Positions 1 through 6,047 are shown, counted from the stretch's first letter. The stretch is 6,104 nucleotides of DNA from an uncultured Ruminococcus sp. (GCA_947176685.1 CAMWRL010000111.1:1-6104), one strand, 5' to 3'. Numbers and translations: made by a program. The notes: a model not told the origin generated them from the sequence alone.

Positions 1-2
1 AT

Positions 3-31
3 ATTATATCATATTCCTATGTGGATTTCAA
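3..31 (-). promoter_or_regulatory. Predicted sigma-A-type promoter facing out of the window
   Basis: On the minus strand TTGAAA (26-31) is followed after exactly 17 bases by TATAAT (3-8), preceded by TGA, an extended -10 element. That is five of six -35 bases, a perfect -10 and ideal spacing. Transcription would start just left of position 1, so the promoter would serve a gene outside the window. It lies 25 bases after the end of the last gene here. No expression evidence is available, and AT-rich DNA can produce chance matches. Confidence 0.6.
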
Positions 32-55
32 GTATTTTATGCATTTTTCACTTTT

Positions 56-502
56 TTAACACTTTTTCCTTAGATTCTCAATATATTTACAGAGTTTAAT
101 AAGGTCATTGTCTTTCATAATCTCCGAAAGTCTGTCGGGATTATCTGCAATTTCGTGCATATCGGGCTTTAAATGGTCTGTAAAAGTATATGTTTTATTT
201 TTTGTTTTTATTGTAAGTTCAATTTCATAATAGTCCTCTAAACGTGTTCTTTTCCAGTTTTTTTCTATGCTGATGTTTTCTATATCGGAATAGTTTATTA
301 TATTCTTTCTTCCGACAGTCCTGAAAACAACCTGTTTTTCGTCTGCTTCAAACTTCCCGTGCGGTTTCCATAAAAAGCTCAGAACTGCCACGTAAATAGA
401 GATAAACAAAATCTCCGGAGAATCAGCATGAATACCATATATTACCAGAATTACGGCAGTTACAGTCAGAATATTACTGATGTATGTAAATTTCCCGTTC
501 AT
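56..502 (-). CDS. Small membrane protein with a predicted bacterial PH-like domain, function unknown
   Basis: This 148-residue protein starts with two hydrophobic stretches (about residues 7-24 and 31-46) separated by a short polar turn, giving a predicted membrane hairpin. A polar region of about 100 residues follows. Residues 48-107 alternate short beta-like strands (FEADEKQVVFRT, then YSDIENISIEK, then YYEIELTIKT and KTYTFTD), the pattern of bacterial PH-like (bPH) domains next to membrane segments. The end is helical and charged, finishing RKKC. It is the last gene of the cluster, 11 bases after rsmI. A strong AAGGGGG site at 509-515 overlaps the rsmI stop codon and lies 6 bases before the ATG, so it is probably co-transcribed and well translated. 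I do not recognise a specific family. The domain call comes from strand pattern and layout alone, and no enzymatic motif is visible. Confidence 0.75.
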   Translation of the reverse strand: MNGKFTYISNILTVTAVILVIYGIHADSPEILFISIYVAVLSFLWKPHGKFEADEKQVVFRTVGRKNIINYSDIENISIEKNWKRTRLEDYYEIELTIKTKNKTYTFTDHLKPDMHEIADNPDRLSEIMKDNDLIKLCKYIENLRKKC

Positions 503-513
503 AATAATCCCCC

Positions 514-1341
514 TTAATCATTGCAGAATGCTGAATATAACTCGCCCTTTCTGAATCCCGATTCTTTCGCAACTGCCTTACACGCATCAGTAGGCTTTTC
601 GCCCATTTCAACAAGTCTTTTCACCTGTTCCAAAGCCTGCTCCAGTGTGATTTTATCGTCTGTACTTCTGGTCTTACCCTCCAGAACAAGCACAAACTCC
701 CCTCTTGGTTCTGTGCTGTTGTAATATTCAACGGCTTCCCCCAAAGTCATTCGCAGAACCTCCTCATGTATTTTGGTGAGTTCACGGCACAGGGAAATTT
801 TCCTTTCCTCTCCGAAAAAATCCGCAAGACAAGAAAGTGTATTTTTCAGTTTATGGGGGGCTTCGTAAAATACCATAAGTCCTGTCTCATCTTTCAGAAG
901 TTCAAGGCGTTCTGAACGTTCCTTTTTGTTTACCGGCAAAAATCCCTCAAACATAAAACGTCTTGTGTCCAGTCCGGAAACAGCCACCGCCGATACAACC
1001 GCACTTGCCCCTGGTACTACTTTTACTTCTATGTTGTTTTCGGCGCACATCTTAACCAGTACTTCACCGGGGTCGGAAATACACGGCATTCCGGCATCTG
1101 TAACTATACCACAGTTTTCGCCGTTCAGAATGCGGTCAATAATTCTTTGTGCGTCAGCTCTGGAGCTATGTTCGTGAAAACTCACCAGTGATTTTTTTAT
1201 TTCGTAGCGGTTCAGAAGTTTCAGCGTTACTCTTGTATCTTCCGCACATATGAAGTCAACGCTTTTCAAGGTGTCAAGCTGACGTATCGTTATATCGTCC
1301 AGATTTCCTATAGGCGTGCCTATTACGTAAAATATTCCCAT
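514..1341 (-). CDS. rsmI: 16S rRNA (cytidine(1402)-2'-O)-methyltransferase RsmI
   Basis: RsmI uses S-adenosylmethionine to 2'-O-methylate C1402 of 16S rRNA, in the P-site region of the small subunit. The 275-residue protein has the family's usual length and layout. The N-terminal tetrapyrrole-methylase fold opens with GTPIGNLDD (residues 8-16), followed by AEDTR (33-37), a VTDAGMPCISDPG loop (80-92) and VPGASA (109-114) for SAM binding, then FEGFLP (131-136) and RELTKIHEE (186-194). The C-terminal 45 or so residues form the small helical domain typical of RsmI (EQALEQVKRL, KAVAKESGFRKGELY). The ATG is 3 bases after the stop of the upstream methyltransferase gene, and an AAGGA site (1349-1353) lies 7 bases before it inside that gene, which supports translational coupling. 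One small oddity is Cys87 in the SAM loop, where many homologues have Gly. Nothing else suggests loss of function. Confidence 0.96.
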   Translation of the reverse strand: MGIFYVIGTPIGNLDDITIRQLDTLKSVDFICAEDTRVTLKLLNRYEIKKSLVSFHEHSSRADAQRIIDRILNGENCGIVTDAGMPCISDPGEVLVKMCAENNIEVKVVPGASAVVSAVAVSGLDTRRFMFEGFLPVNKKERSERLELLKDETGLMVFYEAPHKLKNTLSCLADFFGEERKISLCRELTKIHEEVLRMTLGEAVEYYNSTEPRGEFVLVLEGKTRSTDDKITLEQALEQVKRLVEMGEKPTDACKAVAKESGFRKGELYSAFCND

Positions 1342-1344
1342 TGT

Positions 1345-2055
1345 TCAGTCCTTTCCGGCTGCGTAAATCCTGTTTAGTTCGTCCGTGAAACCGTTTTCAT
1401 CTCTGATATATAACTGCGGTTCAACCTGCATGAACGGCTTAGAGCCTTTTTTTCCCTCTATCAGAAAAAGCCATGGTGCTGAATCCGGATTCTTTGAAAC
1501 AAATCTTATTCTTTTGGGTTCAATGTTGTTGCTGCGCATAGCAAATATAACGTCCACAAGCCTTTCCGGACGGTTGCACAAACATAGTCTTCCGCCGAAT
1601 TTAAGAAGCTTTCCGGCGGCACAACAAACGTCATTTATGTTGCACATAATCTCATGACGGGCGATTTTTTGAGCAGTTATAACACTCTCAAAACCTGCGT
1701 TGACTGCTTTGTAAGGCGGATTGCATGTCACAAGGTCAAGCCGTCCCAAAGGCGCATTTTCCCAGAGTTCCTTCAGGTCGGCACAAACCGGAATTATATT
1801 ACTGACTTCACTTTTTTCAATGCCTGATTTCAGATGTTCTATTGCGCTTTCCTGAATGTCAACGGCATATATGACCTCCGGCGGCAGCTTTTTCTGCATA
1901 ATAAGGGGAATTATTCCGCAGCCTGTTCCCAAGTCGCAAACCTTATCTTTTTTTCTGTATCTGGAAAAGTCTGCAAGTAAAAAAGCGTCCGTCCCGAATC
2001 TATGGTCAGTGCTTGCGCAGACGTATATTTTGTCGGTAAGTTTTTCATATTTCAT
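1345..2055 (-). CDS. tRNA (adenine-N6)-methyltransferase, TrmN6/YfiC-like
   Basis: This 236-residue protein is a class I SAM-dependent methyltransferase. Motif I is DLGTGCGIIP at residues 41-50, the acidic residue after strand 2 is Asp66 in AVDIQ, and the catalytic NPPY is at 112-115. NPPY marks amino-group (N6-adenine or similar) methylation. The N-terminal TDHRFGTDAFLLADF (16-30) is characteristic of the TrmN6/YfiC group, whose E. coli member makes m6A37 in tRNA-Val and has a similar length. The exact tRNA target in Firmicutes is less well established, so I give no symbol. The start codon shares four bases (ATGA, 2052-2055) with the mnmA stop, and a strong GGAGG site (2065-2069) lies 9 bases upstream inside mnmA. 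The placement with mnmA and rsmI fits an RNA-modification role. Confidence 0.9.
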   Translation of the reverse strand: MKYEKLTDKIYVCASTDHRFGTDAFLLADFSRYRKKDKVCDLGTGCGIIPLIMQKKLPPEVIYAVDIQESAIEHLKSGIEKSEVSNIIPVCADLKELWENAPLGRLDLVTCNPPYKAVNAGFESVITAQKIARHEIMCNINDVCCAAGKLLKFGGRLCLCNRPERLVDVIFAMRSNNIEPKRIRFVSKNPDSAPWLFLIEGKKGSKPFMQVEPQLYIRDENGFTDELNRIYAAGKD

Positions 2056-3128
2056 TTTATAGTACCTCCGCCGACAACAACGTCTCCATCATAGAATACT
2101 ACCGCCTGTCCGCTTGTAACGGCTCTTTGCGGACTGTCAAACTCCACCAGATATTCGCCGTTTCCCAGTGCCGAAACTATAGCCGGCTGTTCGTTCTGAC
2201 TGTAGCGTGTTTTTGCAGTAACTTTCATAGGTCGGGTAATCTCCGCAACGGATATTAAATTAACGTCCTCGGCAATCAGCGAACTTGTATATAAATCCTT
2301 TTCGTCGCCCAGAGTCACGGTATTTGCTGAAATATCCTTTTTCACAACGTAGGCAGGTTTTCCTAACGATATTCCCAATCCCTTGCGCTGACCGACTGTA
2401 TAGTTTATAATGCCCTTGTGAGTACCTAAAACTTTGCCGTCCGTGCTGACAAAATCCCCCTCTGGAACTGTAGTTCCCGTGAATTTTTCTATAAATCTGA
2501 CATAATCTCCGTCCGGCACAAAGCATATATCCTGACTGTCGGGCTTGCCGGAGTTTACAAGTCCGGCATTTTCGGCAATACGGCGTACTTCCGACTTTTC
2601 AAGTCCCCCCAAAGGGAATATTATATGTTTAAGCTGTTCCTGAGTGAGTGAATATAAAACATATGTCTGGTCTTTTGAACGGTCTTTCGGACGTTTCAGA
2701 ATATACCGTCCGGAGTTTTCGCCAAATTCCTTGACAGCATAGTGTCCGGTAGCTATAAAATCATATCCTAGCTCCAGCGCACGGCGAAGCATTTTATCAA
2801 ATTTAACGTGCCTGTTGCATTCAATGCACGGATTCGGAGTACGTCCGCAAAGATAACTGTCCGTAAATTTCTTCATAACGCATTCACGGAAACAGTCCTT
2901 GAAATTAAATACAAGGTGTTCAAACCCCAGACGGTATGCCACACTTCTTGCGTCCTCAACGTCCGACAGCGCACAACAGGTTTTTCCGTCCTTTTCAGCC
3001 TGCACAATGTCCTCATCACCGAAAAGTTTCAGAGTAACTCCCATTACTTCAAAACCCTGTTCCCTCAGAAGCAACGCCGCTACTGAACTATCCACGCCGC
3101 CGCTCATACCAACCATTACTTTTTTCAT
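2052..3128 (-). CDS. mnmA: tRNA-specific 2-thiouridylase MnmA
   Basis: MnmA activates wobble uridine 34 of the Lys, Glu and Gln tRNAs with ATP and inserts sulfur to give s2U34, taking persulfide sulfur from a cysteine desulfurase. At 358 residues it is full length. The PP-loop SGGVDSS is at residues 9-15. The catalytic pair is Cys101 in NPCIECN and Cys202 in DSQDICF, equivalent to the two essential cysteines of the E. coli enzyme. GHYA (128-131) and YTVGQRKGLG (243-252) are typical of the family, and the C-terminal beta-barrel portion is complete. A TCCALSDVEDA segment (50-60) follows the form common in clostridial MnmA. I chose the ATG at 3128 over an in-frame TTG at 3185 because AAGGA (3139-3143) lies 10 bases upstream and the protein then begins at the canonical MKKVMVGMSGG. 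No desulfurase gene is in the window. Confidence 0.97.
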   Translation of the reverse strand: MKKVMVGMSGGVDSSVAALLLREQGFEVMGVTLKLFGDEDIVQAEKDGKTCCALSDVEDARSVAYRLGFEHLVFNFKDCFRECVMKKFTDSYLCGRTPNPCIECNRHVKFDKMLRRALELGYDFIATGHYAVKEFGENSGRYILKRPKDRSKDQTYVLYSLTQEQLKHIIFPLGGLEKSEVRRIAENAGLVNSGKPDSQDICFVPDGDYVRFIEKFTGTTVPEGDFVSTDGKVLGTHKGIINYTVGQRKGLGISLGKPAYVVKKDISANTVTLGDEKDLYTSSLIAEDVNLISVAEITRPMKVTAKTRYSQNEQPAIVSALGNGEYLVEFDSPQRAVTSGQAVVFYDGDVVVGGGTIK

Positions 3129-3138
3129 AAATATCACG

Positions 3139-3143
3139 TCCTT
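3139..3143 (-). promoter_or_regulatory. Ribosome binding site of mnmA
   Basis: AAGGA lies 10 bases before the ATG at 3128. It decides the start: the longer in-frame reading would begin at a TTG inside the HAD gene and would translate through the hairpin at 3154-3172. Confidence 0.75.
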
Positions 3144-3153
3144 ATATAAAATC

Positions 3154-3172
3154 AGGCGAACAGTGTTCGCCT
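3154..3172 (-). promoter_or_regulatory. Inverted repeat (8-bp stem, 3-base loop) between the HAD gene and mnmA
   Basis: On the transcribed strand the sequence AGGCGAAC-ACT-GTTCGCCT forms a perfect 8-bp stem with a 3-base loop. It begins within the HAD stop codon and ends 10 bases before the mnmA AAGGA site. The bases after it (GATTTTATAT) are only moderately T-rich, so it could be a weak or leaky terminator, an mRNA-stabilising or processing hairpin, or a protein-binding palindrome. The sequence shows the dyad; the role is inference. Confidence 0.6.
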
Positions 3173-3819
3173 TAAAAAATATCAATCAGTCCGTCAGGAG
3201 TATCAAAATAATAATCTGAAATACTTCTGATTTGTGAGCTGTCACCGGCAGAAAGTCCGTCATAAACTCCTGCCGTTATAAAACCTGCTGTTTTTGCCGT
3301 TTCAATGCAGTGCAGGGAGTCTTCAACTATAAGTACATTTTCCGGTGAAAGTCCCATAATCTCTGCACATTTCAGGTACATATCCGGAGTTTTCTTGCCC
3401 TGCGGAAACTCCGCCGATGTCAATATAAATTTCATTCTGCCGTAAATTCCCAGACGTTTCAGTGCGGTTTCCGCAAGATTTCTGTACGTGACAGTTGCAA
3501 CACCATAGGGAATATCACGGCTGTCCAGAAAGTCCAGCAATTCCGCAGTGCCGGATTTAATGGGAATATTATGGAAATATTCATCACGGACTATTTCCTC
3601 GATACGCTGAATAATATAATCAACAGTACAGTCAAGTCCGAACTCCCTTATAAAAAGCTCCGCCGCCTTGTCAACTGTAAGTTTTTTCACACGGTCTGAA
3701 ATATCGTCCGGCGGATTGTCAACGCCGTTTTCTTTCAGAAATTTCCTGTCTGTATCATACCACACGTTCATTGAATCTATAATAGTTCCGTCAAGGTCAA
3801 ATATTACGCCCTTAATCAT
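3172..3819 (-). CDS. HAD-superfamily hydrolase, beta-phosphoglucomutase-like (subfamily IA)
   Basis: This 215-residue protein has all four HAD motifs. Motif I is DLDGT with nucleophile Asp8 and acid/base Asp10, motif II is Thr109 in GVATVT, motif III is Lys143 in GKKTPDMYL, and motif IV is Glu166-Asp167 in VLIVEDS. The helical cap between residues about 15 and 85 places it in the beta-phosphoglucomutase-like group, which removes phosphate from or isomerises small phosphorylated metabolites in the cytoplasm. The substrate cannot be read from sequence; sugar phosphates, phosphoglycolate-like compounds and nucleotide monophosphates are all handled by close relatives. Its ATG lies inside the end of the upstream lipoprotein gene (8-base overlap, 3812-3819), and its Shine-Dalgarno site is weak. 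Translation probably depends on ribosomes finishing the upstream gene. It is followed by the hairpin before mnmA. Confidence 0.9.
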   Translation of the reverse strand: MIKGVIFDLDGTIIDSMNVWYDTDRKFLKENGVDNPPDDISDRVKKLTVDKAAELFIREFGLDCTVDYIIQRIEEIVRDEYFHNIPIKSGTAELLDFLDSRDIPYGVATVTYRNLAETALKRLGIYGRMKFILTSAEFPQGKKTPDMYLKCAEIMGLSPENVLIVEDSLHCIETAKTAGFITAGVYDGLSAGDSSQIRSISDYYFDTPDGLIDIF

Positions 3820-4828
3820 CAGAATTTTCCGTTTCTGTTTCAGTTTCAGTTTCTTCCGGTTCTGTTTCAGTTTCGGATTCTGTTTCAGTTTCTGTCATTA
3901 TAGTTTCTTCCTCTGTTTCCGGCTCTGTTGTAATCTCCGGTTCTGATTTTGTCACGGGCTTCGGTTCAGCGTCAAGACCGTTTTCAGCGTCACCGCATAT
4001 CACAACAGCCTGTTTGCCGAGTATATCATAAATCCTTTCAAACTTTTCAAGCGGATAAGTCGTATTTCCGACAAGCGGGTCTGCAAGGTAAACAATCTGC
4101 TTGTCAAGGTCATATCCATAGAGCGTCAGACAGTGCTGATACGTACAGAACCACATTTCCTCGCCGTTTTTGGCAGTGTAGATGTATTCCGGCTTTGTGT
4201 CAAGAAGATACATTGTAGCCCATACAACAACAGGTCTGCCCTGCTCAACCTGATAGAAAAGTTCCTGAAAATCCGTTCCGGTAAGGTCAACCGGATAGCA
4301 GTCGGACTTTTCCACACGGAAAAAACGTCTTGCCGCCTTGCATATTACCGGAGAACTGCACCCGAATCCCGTATAGGACTTGGGGTCTCCGATATAGCAC
4401 TGATTCATAGTGTATTCGCCATTCATATCAATGTTCATATACTTGTCGCACATAGTAACCTTGTCAACGTCAAATCCCAGAAAATTAAGCGTCTGAGTAA
4501 GTGCAGTGATTTCGCAGCCTGTCGGAAGTTCCGGATTCTGCATTACCGTTTTGAAGTCATCAATAACCGCACTTGTAGGCAAATCATAGTCTTTCTGATA
4601 AATATCAATAGTAGTTTTTTCAGTTGTAACTTCCTGTTCGATTAATTTTTCCGGTTCAGCGGTTTCCTGCTGCTGGTATTCTTCAACTTCAACGTAACTC
4701 ACATTGGAAATAGTATCCGCATCAGCTTCCGTGGAACTGTTCATAAGTCGTACCCTGTTTCCGCAAGATGCAAGTGTCATTGCAGCAACTGCCGCAACTG
4801 CTGTTATTTTCAGAAATTCATTTATCAT
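3812..4828 (-). CDS. Exported C39-family (C39_2-like) cysteine peptidase lipoprotein with Glu/Thr-rich tail
   Basis: This 338-residue protein has a lipoprotein signal peptide: a short N-region with Lys7, a hydrophobic core, and lipobox LASC with Cys22. It is therefore probably tethered outside the membrane. Residues 25-80 are a Glu/Thr/Gln-rich linker. The papain-like domain spans about 83-280. LPTGCEITAL (101-110) holds the putative nucleophile Cys105, QHCLTLYGYD (231-240) holds His232, and LADPL (248-252) holds Asp250; this is the Cys-His-Asp order of C39_2-like proteins. The last 55 residues are almost all Glu, Thr, Pro and Ser. Besides the lipid-anchor Cys there are nine cysteines, many for an exported protein. 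It starts 4 bases after tmcAL with a GGAG site (4836-4839) 7 bases before its ATG. No double-glycine leader peptide or ABC exporter gene is nearby, so a bacteriocin-processing role is unlikely. The substrate is unknown, and peptidase activity is inferred from the triad. Confidence 0.85.
   Translation of the reverse strand: MINEFLKITAVAAVAAMTLASCGNRVRLMNSSTEADADTISNVSYVEVEEYQQQETAEPEKLIEQEVTTEKTTIDIYQKDYDLPTSAVIDDFKTVMQNPELPTGCEITALTQTLNFLGFDVDKVTMCDKYMNIDMNGEYTMNQCYIGDPKSYTGFGCSSPVICKAARRFFRVEKSDCYPVDLTGTDFQELFYQVEQGRPVVVWATMYLLDTKPEYIYTAKNGEEMWFCTYQHCLTLYGYDLDKQIVYLADPLVGNTTYPLEKFERIYDILGKQAVVICGDAENGLDAEPKPVTKSEPEITTEPETEEETIMTETETESETETEPEETETETETENSDD
3826..3830 (-). promoter_or_regulatory. 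Weak ribosome binding site of the HAD gene
   Basis: The best match upstream of the ATG at 3819 is GGAAA, 6 bases away, at the edge of the hexamer repeat that encodes the lipoprotein tail. It is weaker than the sites of the other genes in the cluster. With the 8-base overlap this points to translation by termination and re-initiation. Confidence 0.4.
3830..3895 (-). repeat. Imperfect hexamer repeat coding for Glu-Thr/Ser
   Basis: Read on the coding strand, GAAAC plus one variable base recurs about every 6 bases, with occasional interruptions. It encodes residues 312-333 of the lipoprotein as Thr-Glu and Ser-Glu pairs. The unit is two codons long, so gain or loss of units keeps the frame. The tract ends about 10 bases before the HAD start codon. 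It is a low-complexity coding repeat, not a CRISPR array. Confidence 0.75.
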
Positions 4829-4832
4829 TTTT

Positions 4833-6035
4833 CTACTCCATGTCTATCATAATTTTTGCCCTGTAATCCTTCTGGGCGGAAGTCACCGTTTCAAGTGAAA
4901 GACCATATACATCTGATGCTTTTATTTCTATTTCTGCAAAACGTCCGGCGATTTCGCTGAGCTGGGACAGCTTCGCAATTGACGAACCATATGGAATATC
5001 GGTTCTGCCTTTAGCCGCCGCAAGTATCTCCCGTCCCCGTTCGTTGAATGCCAGTATACGTCCGAACGGCGGTAAATATTTCATATCGCTCTTTGTTATG
5101 CCAATCAGTATGGAAAGCATTATACGTCTTATGCGTGCCATTGTGTAACGCTTTGTCTTTACAGTAAAAAAGAGTTCGTCAAGTGAGCCGGACATTCTCG
5201 CATTATATATGCGGTTTTCCAGACCCTGCCCGACGTCATTGACAAGAGCTATTTCTTCCGGTGAGGAAGTCCGCAGTTTATATAACATTACTCTTTCCAG
5301 TCTGTCCAGAGAAGCGATACCGCCATTGTGCATAGTGTCTGTAATTGCATCGTTCCATACCGGTGGAACGAAGTTCCTTAAAGACTGCATACCGTTTTCC
5401 GAAAAAATCCGGTTTCTTATATCCGAAGCACTCGTTATATTGCCATAAGGTTCATAACTGTCGTGTGGCGTACCGTTTCTTTTGACTGTAAAAGGCTTCA
5501 TTTCTGACGAAAAACGCATCATTGAATTGAGGTACTCAATAGCAAGCAGGTTATTGGGTTCAGAAATCACGGCGGCGGACTGTCGGTCAATGCCGTTTAT
5601 TACGGAACTCAGTGCTTTGGGATAAGTATAACCCTTTTCCATTATATTTATTATTTCGTCGTGGTGTGAAATCGCAGCCGACCGGACGGTTTTCATAGCA
5701 TTGCAGAGTTTTTTAATATCTCCGCACTCACTTCCGAATGATATTTCCTGCACAACTCCCAGAGAGTTGAGAAGCCAGACCGCACCTGCCGCAAAGTTTT
5801 CCGCAGACGAAAGGCAGTACTGCACCGGAAGTTCAATAACCAAATCCACGCCGGAACGCAATGCAAGTCTTGCACGTTCAAGCTTATCCATAACAGCAAC
5901 GTCCCCACGCTGTACGAAGTTCCCACTCATAACTGCAACGATATGTGTAGCACCGTTTTTTCTTGTTTCACGTATATGATGCAGGTGTCCGTTATGGAAC
6001 GGATTGTATTCGCAAATGATACCACTGATTTTCAT
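4833..6035 (-). CDS. tmcAL: tRNA(Met) cytidine acetate ligase TmcAL
   Basis: TmcAL uses ATP and acetate, through an acetyl-adenylate, to form N4-acetylcytidine at wobble position 34 of elongator tRNA-Met, which helps it avoid reading isoleucine codons. The 400-residue protein matches the B. subtilis YlbM type in length and order. The nucleotidyltransferase signature GIICEYNPFHNGH (residues 5-17, with His14 and His17 as HxGH) is followed by VMSGNFVQRGD (35-45), IELP (67-70), GSECGD (101-106) and SASDIRNRI (202-210). The C-terminal helical region includes KRYTMARIRR (295-304). I chose the ATG at 6035 because AGAGG (6043-6047) lies 7 bases upstream and the protein then begins MKISGIICEYNPF as in homologues; an in-frame TTG at 6062 lacks such support. 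It is the first gene of the cluster visible here. Its stop codon sits between the next gene's ribosome binding site and ATG. Confidence 0.95.
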   Translation of the reverse strand: MKISGIICEYNPFHNGHLHHIRETRKNGATHIVAVMSGNFVQRGDVAVMDKLERARLALRSGVDLVIELPVQYCLSSAENFAAGAVWLLNSLGVVQEISFGSECGDIKKLCNAMKTVRSAAISHHDEIINIMEKGYTYPKALSSVINGIDRQSAAVISEPNNLLAIEYLNSMMRFSSEMKPFTVKRNGTPHDSYEPYGNITSASDIRNRIFSENGMQSLRNFVPPVWNDAITDTMHNGGIASLDRLERVMLYKLRTSSPEEIALVNDVGQGLENRIYNARMSGSLDELFFTVKTKRYTMARIRRIMLSILIGITKSDMKYLPPFGRILAFNERGREILAAAKGRTDIPYGSSIAKLSQLSEIAGRFAEIEIKASDVYGLSLETVTSAQKDYRAKIMIDME

Positions 6036-6042
6036 TTTACTA

Positions 6043-6047
6043 CCTCT
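6043..6047 (-). promoter_or_regulatory. Ribosome binding site of tmcAL
   Basis: AGAGG lies 7 bases before the ATG at 6035 and settles the start against upstream in-frame TTG (6062) and GTG (6053) codons. Confidence 0.75.

Noticed and set aside
3155..3171. LexA/DinR SOS box in the HAD-mnmA spacer
   Set aside because: The half-sites CGAAC and GTTCG match the Gram-positive SOS box, but only 3 bases separate them instead of the required 4, and no SOS gene follows. A hairpin is the simpler reading.
3129..3185. Longer mnmA starting at TTG 3185
   Set aside because: It would add 19 residues unlike MnmA, run through the hairpin and overlap the HAD gene, while the ATG at 3128 has a good ribosome site and the canonical N terminus.
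3830..3940. CRISPR array or tandem non-coding repeat
   Set aside because: The unit is 6 bases with no spacers and is in frame with a coding region; it encodes Glu-Thr pairs.
4133..4645. 170-codon open frame on the plus strand within the lipoprotein gene
   Set aside because: It is antisense to a well-supported gene, has no recognisable domain, and fits a chance open frame opposite a biased coding sequence. The other plus-strand frames in the window were dropped for the same reason.
3812..4828. Bacteriocin-processing C39 peptidase system
   Set aside because: No ABC transporter domain, double-glycine precursor or immunity gene is present, and the protein is a stand-alone lipoprotein.
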